The notes below the pieces were generated by a model that had not been told where the DNA came from, searched no databases, and saw only the letters and a program-made list of their open reading frames with translations. A stretch of DNA of 64,000 nucleotides from Argyresthia goedartella. Lineage: Eukaryota; Arthropoda; Insecta; Lepidoptera; Argyresthiidae. Made by a program: the position numbers and the translations under genes. Below are positions 1 through 10,480 of this stretch, piece by piece. The stretch's first letter is position 1; every line of letters begins with the position of its first letter. The stretch covers positions 20,019,231 to 20,083,230 of the forward strand of contig OX463815.1 of the NCBI GenBank assembly GCA_949825045.1, written 5' to 3'.

Positions 1-817
1 AATGAAACTCGAGAGTCTCCCAATTTTTTTCTCGTTCCACCGTAACGCTGCGACTTTTAGGCAAGAATTATTAAGTCAAAATATTAGTTTAAATGGTTTT
101 GTATGAGCAATTCTAATATGAATACATAATAGTTTTTATGAAATAAGGTGTCTGAATACTACTTTAATAAAAAAAAACGTGAATAGTACAAATATGTTTC
201 TTGTCCCGTAATTTTGGCGTGAGGTGGAATTCCTATTTTGTAACCACAATTTTACTTCATTTGAGCGAAAATACTACCAAACTGTCTTGTTATTTATTTC
301 TGGCAACCATTTGGAATATTTCTGGCAGTCATGACAGTTTCTTTGTACACTCGTACCAACAAAAAAAATCGTCTTGAATATTCGCCAAGTGGAGGTCACA
401 TTTTTTAAGCTCAATTTTGTAACCGTGTAAATCAAGGTAAGAATCTTTGTTTCTTAACTAATTTAGTGCAATACATTTGTGCCCTAGTACCTATAGAACC
501 TAGTGAGTGTATTTTTTTGTTTTATGGCGAAATTTATACATAAATGAAGATCTTTTTGCCAAAATCACAAACGACCGTTACTTTAATTTTGTTTGGTTAC
601 AGACATGCGGAACAAAACGGTTACTGAGTGGAAATATAGGGCAAAGTATACAATGAGTCACCAGAGAGATATTTTATCACAGTTATTTTTAATTCACCCC
701 GAATATTTTGGAGATTGATAGTAGGTACCCATCAATATGAAAAACTTTTCCCCAAAAACATTTTCTTTACTTTTCCGTTAAAACTTGGTCTTGTTTTGGC
801 CTTTTTTAGATTGTAAA

Positions 818-1054
818 ATGCCGCTCACCAACGCCGAAAAACAACGGCATTACAGGAAGAGGCTGAAAGATAAACCTGAAAAAAAAGAAGAAATTCGAAA
901 AAAGAACCTTGTAGTAGAACCAATTTTTTCGACTATATCTGCGATAATTGCCTCAACTGATGTTATATTTTTTTGGTTGTCATACAGCAATTTTTTATAT
1001 GCCAGCATATTCAAAGATTCAACGACTATAGATTTTTCTAAAAAGATACAATAG
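818..1054 (+). pseudogene. Exon-like fragment with basic MPLTNAEKQRHYRKRL start
   Basis: The frame opens with M-P-L-T-N-A-E-K-Q-R-H-Y-R-K-R-L-K-D and stays strongly basic and charged for about 31 residues. It then turns into hydrophobic, low-quality sequence up to the stop. From memory, N-termini of the form MPxxxAExQRxYRxRxK begin several uncharacterised insect proteins of transposon or unknown origin. The start is placed at this Met because the resemblance begins there and because an acceptor-like TTTTTTAG ends nine bases upstream. The left hairpin arm starts at 1014, inside the frame, so the tail is not original coding. The function is unknown and this is probably one stranded exon. Confidence 0.35.
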
Positions 1055-1301
1055 ATTTTATCACGTCACATTTTATTTAAAGACCCTTCTTTAAATAAAA
1101 TTTTACATGATAAAATGTATAGTATCTTTTTAGAAGAATCTATAATCGTTGAATCGTTGAATCTTGGGCCAGAGGCCCAATTTATTCTCAGACTGGCGAG
1201 ATAATTTCGAAGCCGAGATTTCATTCATTACCCGTCGAAAAATGAATGAAATTTCGGCTTCGAAATTATCTCGCCGGTCTGAGAATGAATTGGGCCTCTG
1301 G
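1014..1301. repeat. Twin back-to-back hairpins (A A' B' B)
   Basis: Hairpin 1 pairs about 1014-1082 with about 1089-1165, with several mismatches and a short insertion. Hairpin 2 pairs 1169-1230 with about 1241-1301, with about three mismatches around an 11-base loop. The hairpins are separated by only about three bases. The mismatches show that the arms have aged since they formed, which argues against an assembly artefact. Confidence 0.85.
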
Positions 1302-1992
1302 TATTGCGCAGTGTCGGCTTGCCCTTATTATTTCAATTTGCTTAACTATCCGTTCAATTTTGTAACTGTCCCATTAAAATATTGTCTTAATTTTGATTTA
1401 TTTAATTGTTTTGTTAAGTTTTTGTTAAATGTTATGTTTCTAGAAGGAAAAGTTTAATTTCCAGGTTAATTGTTTCCTAGAAGTCTAACGACTAAACCGC
1501 CTATGTTCTCTAAAAATTTAAAATATATAGTGTACTTTGGCCCTAAAGGTAACCGAGTGGATATATTATTACAAAAAAAGTACTAAAGTTATGATTGTAA
1601 AGGGTTGTTGGAATTTTGATCTCTTAATTAATATTATATTATAACAAAAAGTAATAAATTAATATTTTGATTATAAATATTGCGTTTTAATAATAAAGTT
1701 AAATAGAAAAAGGTAACAAAATTGATTCTTAAATTTCTTACGAGCACAGAAAATATTTTTTCTAGCAGAATGCCTTTACATTTTAATAGAATAAGTTATA
1801 TATTCTCATAGTGAATATGTTAATCTACAGATAAAATAATAAATACTTGAAAACCAATGCTATAAAAATTATGGAATCAATTTTGTAACCGGGGCCTGTA
1901 AAGACAAATTTGCCCATGTGAGAAATAAATAAGTTTTGTTCGAATTATTTTGTTATCTTTGTTAGGCCGCTTACTCGCCACCCTCATATATA

Positions 1993-2341
1993 CACAGTCA
2001 GGTCATAAGTTCTGTCACACAATAAAAACTTTTGAATTTAGAACGCTGGCCACAAAAAAGTTTATTGAATTCGAATTTCGAATTTTTCATGAAAATAAAA
2101 ATGTGTACTTTTTAGAATTTTCCTCATTTTTAAATATGGAGTGGACACTTAAAGAAGACCGTGTCGCAGTTATTGCGTTGCATAGTTGCGGTTACGCGCC
2201 AATTCAGATTTTTGACTTACTGAAAAATTTGAATATAACCAAAAGATTCGTTTATCGTACCATAAAACGATACAATGAAGACTCTAGTATAGATGACAGG
2301 TCAAGAAGTGGTCGCCCTCGCTCTGTTAGGACTCCAGCAGT
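1993..2341 (+). pseudogene. maT-like transposase, N-terminal fragment
   Basis: This is the left end of a maT (DD37D) element: a TA followed by the same terminal inverted repeat start as the complete copy at 3348, then the first 68 codons of the transposase from ATG 2136. The readable part contains the first helix-turn-helix (ALHSCGYAPIQIFDLLK) and the linker SRSGRPRSVRTPAV. It is cut at 2341, where the sequence changes to a mariner remnant. It matches the complete copy, so the truncation came after the local duplication or accompanied it. Confidence 0.85.
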
Positions 2342-2786
2342 ATAGTATTTGAATGTATTTCCGGGTAATCTTCAAAAAGGCGAAACCATCAACGGCGATT
2401 ACTACGTTAAAGTATTTGCAGCGTTTGGGTGCAGAAAAAAAAATGGCCGCATTTGGCAGCGAAAAGTTGTAGTTTAAATTGCTTCCCCATGCACTTAAAT
2501 TGCCAGATCTAGCTCCCAAGGATGATTTTCTGTTGCCAAACTTGAAAAAGTGGCTCGGAGGGAAAAGATTTGCCAATAATGAAGAGGTTGAGTCTGTTGT
2601 TGATGGCGATTTTGAGAAACGTGATACAGATCACCATAAACAGGGTATCGAAGCTATCGAACATCGCTGGGAAAAGTGTATCGCGATAAAAAGAGACTAT
2701 ATGGGCAATTTCGTCTTTGCAGATTTCCGCTGTCCCATGACTTTAGACGTAAATAATTCGGGCATGAATAATTTAATTGAATAAAT
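2342..2786 (+). pseudogene. mariner transposase fossil (C-terminal part)
   Basis: The stretch begins with a mariner-typical segment, KGETINGDYYVKVF, and loses the reading frame near 2430. It then resumes with LPDLAPKDDFLLPNLKKWLG and a tail ending in EHRWEKCIAIKRDYMGNF. In mariners the third catalytic Asp lies in the LAPxD motif, which is present here. The segment with the second catalytic Asp (normally QDNA) is deleted between GRIWQRK and the LPH segment. It is therefore a non-functional remnant of a different mariner subfamily from the maT element beside it. I see no TIRs of its own. Confidence 0.8.
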
Positions 2787-2874
2787 GCGTATTATTTCAA
2801 ACACCTACATACAATTTGAGTGGATAGATAGTTTATTTCATAACATTTACATATATTAATGTAGTTAAAAGCAG

Positions 2875-3696
2875 AATGAAACTCGAGAGTCTCCCAATTT
2901 TTTTCTCGTTCCACCGTAACGCTGCGACTTTTAGGCAAGAATTATTAAGTCAAAATATTAGTTTAAATGGTTTCTCTCTTAATTAATATTATATTATAAC
3001 AAAAAGTAATAAATTAATATTTTGATTATAAATATTGCGTTTTAATAATAAAGTTAAATAGAAAAAGGTAACAAAATTGATTCTTAAATTTCTTACGAGC
3101 ACAGAAAATATTTTTTCTAGCAGAATGCCTTTACATTTTAATAGAATAAGTTATATATTCTCATAGTGAATATGTTAATCTACAGATAAAATAATAAATA
3201 CTTGAAAACCAATGCTATAAAAATTATGGAATCAATTTTGTAACCGGGGCCTGTAAAGACAAATTTGCCCATGTGAGAAATAAATAAGTTTTGTTCGAAT
3301 TATTTTGTTATCTTTGTTAGGCCGCTTACTCGCCACCCTCATATATACACAGTCAGGTCATAAGTTCTGTCACACAATAAAAACTTTTGAATTTAGAACG
3401 CTGGCCACAAAAAAGTTTATTGAATTCGAATTTCGAATTTTTCATGAAAATAAAAATGTGTACTTTTTAGAATTTTCCTCATTTTTAAATATGGAGTGGA
3501 CACTTAAAGAAGACCGTGTCGCAGTTATTGCGTTGCATAGTTGCGGTTACGCGCCAATTCAGATTTTTGACTTACTGAAAAATTTGAATATAACCAAAAG
3601 ATTCGTTTATCGTACCATAAAACGATACAATGAAGACTCTAGTATAGATGACAGGTCAAGAAGTGGTCGCCCTCGCTCTGTTAGGACTCCAGCAGT
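2875..3696 (+). repeat. Direct duplication, copy 2
   Basis: This is the second copy of the sequence at 1-97 joined directly to the sequence at 1621-2341. The match includes the start of a maT element in both copies, so the duplication post-dates the maT insertion. Copy 2 then continues into the rest of the maT element, which copy 1 has lost. Confidence 0.85.
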
Positions 3697-4656
3697 GATA
3701 AAAGCTGTGAAGGCGCGAATTCAAAGAAATCACATACGTAAGCAGAAACTGTTGGCCCTTCAGATGGTGTTAAGCAGGACCACGGTGAAAAGGGTGTTAA
3801 ATGAAGACTTAGGGCTTAGGGCATATCGAAGAAAAACAGGACATCGTTTGGACGCTCGTTTAATGGACCTGAGACTGAAGAGATGCCGCGCTTTGTTGAA
3901 GCGGTACGCGGGAAAAAAGCATCGGGAAATTACTTTTTCGGATGAAAACATTTTCACCGTGGAAGAGAGCTACAACAAACAAAATGATAAGGTGTACGCA
4001 GACAGCAGTGAAGAAGCGAGCAACCGTATTCCGCGTGTCCAACGAAGTCATTTTCCATCCTCGCTCATGGTTTGGTTGGGAGTCTCTTATTGGGGCTTAA
4101 CTGAGGTACATTTTTGTGAGAAAGGCGTAAAAACGAATGCAGTTGTGTATCAAAATACAGTCCTCAAGAACCTTGTGGAACCTGTTTCTCATACCATGTT
4201 TAATAAAAGGCACTGGGTATTCCAACAAGATTCTGCGCCAGCTCATTGAGCGAAAAGCACACAAGACTGGCTGGCGGCGCGTGAAATCGACTTCATCCGG
4301 CACGAAGACTGGCCCTCCTCCAGTCCAGATTTGAGTCCGTTAGATTACAAGATATGGCGACACTTGAAGGAAAAGGCTAGCTCAAAGCCTCATCCTAATT
4401 TGGAGTCACTCAAGGCATCCTTGATTAAGGCAGCCGCCGATATTGACATGGACCTCGTTCGTGCTGCGATAGACGACTGGCCGCGCAGAATAAAGGCCTG
4501 TATTCAAAATCGCGGGGGTCATTTTCAATTAACTTTATTACCATAAGAATCTATGTTTTATAAAGTTCATTTTGCTATATAAATGTTTACATAAATAATA
4601 AATATGTCTAAATTATTTCATATTGCACATGTGACAGAACTTATGACCTGACTATG
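3348..4656 (+). mobile_element. maT (DD37D) DNA transposon, complete with TIRs
   Basis: The two ends are 27-bp terminal inverted repeats (3348-3374 and 4630-4656) differing at one base, and both are flanked by the dinucleotide TA (3346-3347 and 4657-4658). A 1309-bp length, TA target and one transposase frame are what is expected of the maT group of the Tc1/mariner superfamily. The only visible coding defect is a single stop codon. The left TIR also carries the truncated duplicate at 1993. Confidence 0.92.
3491..4546 (+). pseudogene. maT transposase, one internal stop
   Basis: The transposase would cut at its TIRs and reinsert at TA. One frame runs from ATG 3491 to TAA 4546 (351 residues, the usual maT size) with one in-frame TGA at 4247-4249. 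An N-terminal HTH pair is followed by three acidic residues: D in ITFSDENIF, D in WVFQQDSAPAH, and D in LSPLDYKIW. I count 37 residues between the second and third, which is the maT signature DD37D. The TGA lies five residues after the second Asp; a C-to-T change in a CGA Arg codon would explain it. Without that stop I see no frameshift. Met 3491 is preferred over the upstream frame opening at 3305 because it begins the HTH homology and lies inside the TIRs. Confidence 0.88.
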
Positions 4657-4827
4657 TACAGTAGGTTTTTTGAATAGTTATTGCCCCAGGGTCCAAATAT
4701 GGTTTTTCAGGAAGAAATCTTCTGTTAGAGGTAAGCTCGTTTTTGTACACTTATAAGTTTTCTGCATATATTAATTGCAGTATATAAATGCAAAAAAAAA
4801 TTGATTAATTGTGATGGGAAACAATAT

Positions 4828-4908
4828 GTTAGACGCCCCCCCAACCAAAGGAATATTCAAACAGTGGGGCGAAATATTAAAGTGTGGGGCTGTTTTAAGG
4901 ACTCGGAG
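4828..4908 (+). pseudogene. Tc1-like transposase sliver
   Basis: A short frame reads RRPPNQRNIQTVGRNIKVWGCF, matching the region just after the first catalytic Asp of Tc1 transposases, where KxxVWGCF is characteristic. Nothing recognisable continues on either side. The following bases up to about 5165 look non-coding. Confidence 0.5.
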
Positions 4909-5185
4909 TTGAACCTGTCAGGAAAATAAAAGGCAACATGTACAAGAATATTTTTCTCTTCTCTCACTATAAATTAAGATAAACCGAATAAAATATTACA
5001 ACAGACAAGTTTTGTTATTAACATTTCGTATTAACGTTACACATTTTTTTTTGTGTGACAAAGTTCCAATTGATTCTGATAAAGATATAGAGGGGAACTG
5101 ACCTAAGAATCGGCAAATTTAAAAAATATCTATGTGGTATCACTAACTGTAGTTGTACATGCTTTGATAGTCAAAGTCAAAATAC

Positions 5186-5460
5186 ACTTGCTTTTACCAG
5201 CGTTTAACAATAAATTATTAATTGTGAACCAATTCAAGGTTAAATTTTGATGACCAGTGAAGTGTCATCAGCAAATAACACTATTTCAGACAATTTCTCC
5301 ACCATGAAAGGCAGATCGTTAATATATATATTAACGATCTGGTCCTTTCTTATTCCTGGTATACCAGGAATAAGAAAGGACCTAATATGGAAACTCGTCG
5401 AACGCCAATTTTCACATCCGATCTATACTTGGTTATTTGCTGTATTAATTTTATTTTTGT
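5186..5460 (-). pseudogene. CR1/Daphne-like LINE, reverse transcriptase fragment
   Basis: The minus strand matches the RT region of the larger LINE at 32783-33070 base by base over long runs, including the segments that encode the FADDTS catalytic loop region and GVPQGSILGP. A hexamer-like tail (AGTCAAAGTCAAA) sits directly before it at 5169-5181, so the RT C-terminus and 3' part are deleted. Twin palindromes (5313-5382) interrupt it. It is a dead fragment. Confidence 0.8.
5313..5382. repeat. Two perfect zero-loop palindromes back to back
   Basis: Bases 5313-5326 pair perfectly with 5327-5340, and 5341-5361 pair perfectly with 5362-5382; neither has a loop and the palindromes touch. In the homologous LINE copy at about 32957-32993 the outer halves are directly joined. 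The inner 35 bases are thus an inverted copy of each side, inserted at the join. Confidence 0.95.
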
Positions 5461-5465
5461 GTTTA

Positions 5466-5493
5466 AAGGCTCCGTTTGGTATGTCGGAGCCTT
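5466..5493. repeat. Small hairpin, 9-bp arms
   Basis: AAGGCTCCG at 5466-5474 pairs with CGGAGCCTT at 5485-5493 around a ten-base loop. It lies at the edge of the LINE fragment. Confidence 0.7.
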
Positions 5494-5639
5494 GACTGTT
5501 ATGGAGATGAGAAAAAAACAAGTATTATATATAGATTTACTTATTAATATTTATCTTAATATAACATCCAACATAATATTTATCTGCTTAATATTTCGTT
5601 TATTAGATATATAGCAATATATTTAATTGAGTACAGGCT

Positions 5640-6400
5640 GATGACAATGATATATATTTGTTTGATGAATAGATCGTACTCTCAACATCCGAGTCCAAAA
5701 ATTCCACCTCTAAGGATTCTTCTGTATCAGTGGAGTGATGATCAACTACACTTATTATGATTTTTTCCAAAACTTATTCAGTTACATATGTGATCTCTTT
5801 GTTTGTATTTTTTTTCCACATGTATTAATGGTCCGTCATTTTTTCTAATTTTCTGCATTAAGTCGACTAAACGAGGTTTTTATCAGTACTTCTGTTTCTT
5901 TTGCTGGTAGATTAATGATTATTTTGCCACCGAACGCTTAGCCGAGCTCCATATCAGCTCGATAGAGTTGAGATTGCAGTGTCATACTCACTGTGGTCTT
6001 GGAGGTCATACTGGATCTGGCGCCACTCACCTCTTCATGGTTTATGTTTGTTAACTAAACATAACAATTCAGCTTTTGATAGGCAATCTTCGTAATTTAT
6101 TCCGTTGGAATTGAGCCACTCTTGTATTTCAGCTTTTCTCGTTTGTATCGTAGGAACTGTCCTACGAATACTTTATTCTGTTATTCAGTGTGGTAGCTCG
6201 CATTATCCGTTACAATGACACTGGGCTCGTTCAAATTAGGTATAAATTTTTCTTTTAACCATTTATTAAAGTTTCCGGCATTCGTCATAGTGATAATCCG
6301 CCAACATTGATTTTCTACTAATAACTAACAGTGGATTTAATACAAACCCTGTTTTAAAGCCAGCATGTCCTTTAATATCTATTTTCCCTGAAGAGACATT
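5640..6400 (-). pseudogene. IS630/Tc1-like DDE transposase, C-terminal remnant
   Basis: Reading the minus strand in shifting frames gives, in order: NPLLVIS and DYHYDE; AEIQEWLNSNGINYEDCLSK; a LNSIELIWSSAKRS segment carrying the catalytic Glu; and an acidic tail (TDTEESLEVEFLDSD) up to about 5640. The order matches the better copy at 24912-26532, including the acidic tail. Multiple stops and frameshifts make it dead. Confidence 0.65.
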
Positions 6401-6950
6401 TTAGGCTAATATTTTTCGTGTAGATATGTTTAATCTAAATAAATGGTTGGCTTCCTCCGAACGACGAAAATCGAGAGAAAATACAATGAACGACAACAAA
6501 TAATGATACATGTCACATGACGCAAATGAGGTAGTTTTTTTTACTTTCCGTTTCATCAATTTTGCGTGATATTTTAAACAGAACAACAGATTAAATCTGC
6601 GCATAGAGGGAATATTTGTTTTAATAATTCGTTCATTGTGTTTTCTCTCGAAATTCGTGAATGCTTTTTGTTGCGTTTCGTTTTGTATTAAAAAATCCAA
6701 ATCAGGGAACCGCACTTCCTAGGTAGTCCTTCCTAGGAAGTCTTATGGCTGGGCTCTAGAGTATTTTTTATAAGCCGGATAAATTAAATATAATTTAATG
6801 TGTCATCGATGCGACAGCTATTTTACATTTCGACATGAATAATTTTATTCATAACTTTACTCTGACTCAGGACATGTTGTACCTGTCTAATAAATGTAGA
6901 AAATTAGTAGCTACATTGTTTGCTTATAATATTTGCGACGCAGCCATAGT
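6401..6950. other. Unassigned stretch
   Basis: A 104-residue minus-strand frame (6401-6715) lies here, but I see no motif in it and it does not resemble the N-terminal half of the transposase next to it. The rest is AT-rich with no recognisable feature. Confidence 0.4.
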
Positions 6951-6959
6951 TGGTTTAAC

Positions 6960-7625
6960 CAAGTTCAACTTGACATCAGCTGTTTTTGTTGAACAGACCG
7001 ATTAGAAACCTGCTTATGTTACGAGTAATATGACATTCACCCCTATTGGGAATTCACCGGTTAATATTACTTTGCATGCAACATTGGAATCAGTTCCAAG
7101 TAATTTAAATTAGTTTAGAAGACAATAGAGGAAATCTCTAGCATACAAGAGCCATTAAATATGTTAAAAGACCCACTTAAATATTTTAAAATATTTTAAA
7201 TATTTGATATTACCCATCAAAACAATCAGGGGGGCTACCTGACAAAAAATTGTATCAGAATTATTTCTAAAAAATTCTGACATCGATGTTATTTATGTTA
7301 CAGAACACTGGTTAAATGAAAATACATAAGTTTTTTTACATAAATAATTATAAACTTGTCAGTTGTTACAATAGAAATACTGCTGATAGAGGTGGTTCTT
7401 TCATCTTAGAAAAAAATTATATTAAGGTGAAACAGCGGAAAGATATTTATTTTTTATTTATTTATTTATTTATTTATTTATTCTTGCACTTACTGTTGAA
7501 AGACTAATAGATGTATCCTGTGTTGAGTTAGACAGCCACATTATTGTTTGTGCCTACAGGCCACCGAGGGATGAAAAGGCCATGGCAATTTCGAATTAAT
7601 TGAGAAAATTATCGAGGATGCCCTC
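6960..7625 (+). pseudogene. CR1/Daphne-like LINE, ORF1 end and endonuclease fragment
   Basis: The sequence parallels the minus-strand LINE at 34.6-35.9 kb. It has an ORF1 C-terminus ending in NLN and a stop at about 7111 (35670 in the other copy). The start of ORF2 follows in broken frames, with segments equivalent to DIDIICVTELWLKEN, SCYNR.TADRGGS and the later CVYMPPRDEKGHGNF of the other copy. These belong to an apurinic-endonuclease-type domain. A TTTA microsatellite (7451-7482) has expanded inside. This copy also carries the uninterrupted form of the site that was hit by another LINE at 34751-35409. Confidence 0.75.
7451..7482 (+). repeat. (TTTA)n microsatellite
   Basis: About eight units of TTTA lie inside the LINE endonuclease fragment. 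The homologous LINE sequence near 34.69 kb lacks them, so the expansion is local. Confidence 0.95.
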
Positions 7626-7669
7626 ACTAAACTCAGGAGACGATGCTGTTTAGTAGTGTTTGTAATAAA

Positions 7670-9515
7670 AAAATAGAGATATAGATTTTCTCCACGAGTT
7701 TCAAGAGTGTTGTTCTGGTATGTGTAAAAATTTGAAACATAAATTTATTTTGGATGATATGTATAGAAATATTGTATGCAATTTAGAAAAAGCTTCTATA
7801 GCAAGTTACGAGGGAGCAGAAATCAAAAGGGCGCAGAAAAATTGAATTGTTGTGGGCTCGAACCATCATGTACAAGAAGTTCACAGGCAGGCTCGGCTTA
7901 AATTTCAGCTCTGGACCCTGCAGGGTAAACCGCGTTATGGCAGGACGTACAAAGAAATGTGTAGCAGTCGCAAAATATTTAAAGCTAAATTAAAATGGTA
8001 ATATAAAAAACCAAGAACGAGTCAAGATGGACATTATAGCCACACACCGTGGAATAATGATTTCAGCTCTTTTTGGCGAGCAACTAATTAGTAAAATTTG
8101 CAGCCTGGCTTGCCAGTGAATGTTGACGGTATCAGTAAGCCCAGCGATATTGCCAATATATTCAAGGACCACTTTAAAGTAATTTCGCCCCTCAGGCCGC
8201 AATCGCAGCATGTGTGCGATGCTGAGACCGAGTCAAACCATGATTTTGACATTGAAATAAGTAGGATAACAGCTAAAGAGGTGAGGAGTGCTATTAGGGG
8301 TATGAAAAGAGGCAAATCACCAGGTCACGATGGATTTAGCATCGAACACCTGGTGCATGCGGGTATACATATGCCAAGGATGCTAGCTTTATTTTGTTCT
8401 GTGTGTATTGTTTATTGGATGCTTGCCTAAATAAAACTATTAAAATTGGGGATGCCCTATTTGGTTTTCAGCAAGGCCTCTCTACCGAAACTGCGATTTT
8501 AGCCCTAAAGAGTACGGTAAGATATTATACTGATAGAGGCACTCCGATCTATGCTTGCTTTCTCAACCTATCGAAAGCTTTTGATATGGATTCATATGCA
8601 TATGATATCTTATATGGACAAAGCTGAGAGAGGCTGGAATGCCATCTGAACTGCTATTTGTTTTTCGGTCTTGGTAGAATAAACAGTTAAACTATGTTAA
8701 ATGGTCGGATCAAGTGTCAGATACCTATTTACTACAGTGTGGTTTGAGTCAGGGAGGTCTATCGTCACCAAGATTAATTAATCTGTACATAAATGGCCTC
8801 ATCAAGGAGCTCAGCAGTATACATGTTAGTTGCTATATCGATGGTGTTTGTCTGAATAATAGCTATGCCGATAATATGGTGCTGCTGAGCCGGTCGGTGA
8901 GTGCCCTGAGAAAACTATTGGCTGTATGCGAAAAATATGCAGATATCCATGGTCTAATATATACTCTGAAGAAAAGTGAGTATCTTTTTTTCAAAACAGA
9001 CTCAAGAACACTTGATAATGTTCCAAAAATAAGCCAGGGATGTTGCCTAAATCGGGTAACTGAACTTAAGTATTTGGGGCACGTTTTAAACGAATACTAA
9101 CAAGATGAGTTTGATATAAAGTAGGAGCATAGAGCGTTAGCAGTTAGAAGTAATATGCTGCTATACGTTGTTATGTGCTCAATAAAGGTAAAGATAACTT
9201 TTTTTAGGGCATACTGTTAACCTTTTTACACCAGCAGTCTGTGGGTCAGATATTCACAGAAGACTTACAGCGCCCTATGCGTCCAATATAATATATAATA
9301 ACTCCTTTAGGAGGCTGTTGCGGCTGCCGCACTTCTGCAGCGCATCAGCGATGTTTGCAGACTCGCGCACTGATGGCTTCCAAGCGATCATGAGAAAAAG
9401 AGCTGCACCATTTCTGAGCAGAATGCGCGGCAGTAGCAGCGGTATCCTAAAGGTGTTTTCAGAGAGATGGGATGGCCCATCCACCCAACATTGGGTAAAA
9501 ATGTTAATTTAGTTT
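7670..9515 (+). pseudogene. Second type of non-LTR retrotransposon, linker-RT-C-terminus
   Basis: Segments in order: a linker (QARLKFQLWTLQGKPRYGRTYKEMC, read through frame changes), LPVNVDGISKPSDIANIFKDHF at 8110, and then RT blocks. These are KSPGHDGFSIEHL, FGFQQGLSTETAILALKSTV, ACFLNLSKAFD, CGLSQGGLSSPRLINLYINGL and SYADNMVLLS. A conserved C-terminus (RLPHFCSASAMFADSRTDGFQAI) follows at 9316-9386. The catalytic YADD is YADN here, so RT would be inactive even if the frames were whole. Part of RT between the KSPGHDG block and FGFQQG is deleted. The RT type differs from the LINE at 32-36 kb. I do not assign a clade. Confidence 0.8.
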
Positions 9516-10022
9516 TTACTTCATTTAAAATAATTGTATTCATTACCTATTGCCTCATTACTCAATGTTATATAGCATTTATTTACATTATTAATTAACA
9601 TTTATTGATTTGGCTTTAGTAATATCTTTATTATCAACATAATTAAACGAGAATTGATTTTCACATCTAGGTCTTATAGCAAAGATTACTTTGGAAGAGT
9701 CTCAAGACTTCGTGGTAGAGATTGGGATGTCAGTAAAAAAAAAAACAAACGCTTTATCTACATCAATATCATTTTTGAAAGTAATATCATTAATTTTTAA
9801 TTCATATTTATTGTTTTTAATACTGACCTTTTCAGTCTCACTTTTAATTATATCCCAAGTTAATTTAATTTTGTTATCACTTTTTCTTATTTTAGATCGG
9901 ATATAATTTGATTTTGCAATTTGACAAACTTTTCTAAAGATTTTTGAGTACTTTTTTACTTTATCCTTGAACTCTTCACTATGATTGCATTTTTTTTTCA
10001 CTATACAATTCATATACAATTT

Positions 10023-10056
10023 GTCTACTTTTAAGTATACCTACTTAAAAGTAGAC
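10023..10056. repeat. Hairpin, perfect 15-bp arms
   Basis: Bases 10023-10037 pair with 10042-10056 around a four-base loop, at the point where the LINE linker reading breaks off. Confidence 0.9.
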
Positions 10057-10411
10057 GCAAGTAAGGTCATATCCAGCTTATATCTAAGGTTATTTTCTGA
10101 TTGTGGCAGGCTGTCGCTTTAAGGGAATGTGAACATAACAATTTGTTTTACTTTTAAAGAACAGAGCTTGTCCAAATATTTAATTAAGTCAGACTTGTTC
10201 ACATTACCCCTATTACCGAGGCATATGATTAAATAAGAGTCATCACTATATGTAGCGTTATCTACTTTTTGCATAATATCATGCAGATTGCAGTTTGGTA
10301 AACAATTATTTATTACCGTATGCTCCATATACATATTTAATAATTGGTCCATATTTTTTCCAAGTTCATCGCTGTACATAATTGTTTTTATACCTGGCTA
10401 TGAAGCGCTGA

Positions 10412-10480
10412 CATCCAGAAGGGAAGTAGCTGACGGAGCATAACCGGACTCTGCTCCGTCAGCTACTTCCCTTCTGGATG
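10412..10480. repeat. Hairpin, perfect 29-bp arms
   Basis: Bases 10412-10440 pair without mismatch with 10452-10480 around an 11-base loop. It lies inside LINE ORF1, 18 bases from the LTR insertion site. Unlike the scars at 5.3 and 26.4 kb, I find no second palindrome touching it. Confidence 0.95.

Larger units (their letters stand above)
98..1616. other. Copy-1-only block, mostly non-coding
   Basis: This 1.5 kb block is absent from copy 2 of the duplication. It holds one short exon-like open frame (818-1054) and a pair of long hairpins (1014-1301). A splice-donor-like AAG/GTAAG lies at 434-441 and an acceptor-like TTTTTTAG at 802-809. The rest is AT-rich and I recognise nothing else in it. 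Confidence 0.5.
1..2341 (+). repeat. Direct duplication, copy 1
   Basis: Bases 1-97 recur at 2875-2971, and 1621-2341 recur at 2976-3696 almost without change. Copy 1 holds 1519 extra bases (98-1616) that copy 2 lacks, so one copy gained or lost that block. The motif TTTTGTAAC recurs both inside the extra block (near 235, 411 and 1360) and outside it (near 1876). This favours a deletion in copy 2, but that is inference. Copy 1 ends inside a maT transposase at CCAGCAGT, where a mariner fossil begins. Confidence 0.85.
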
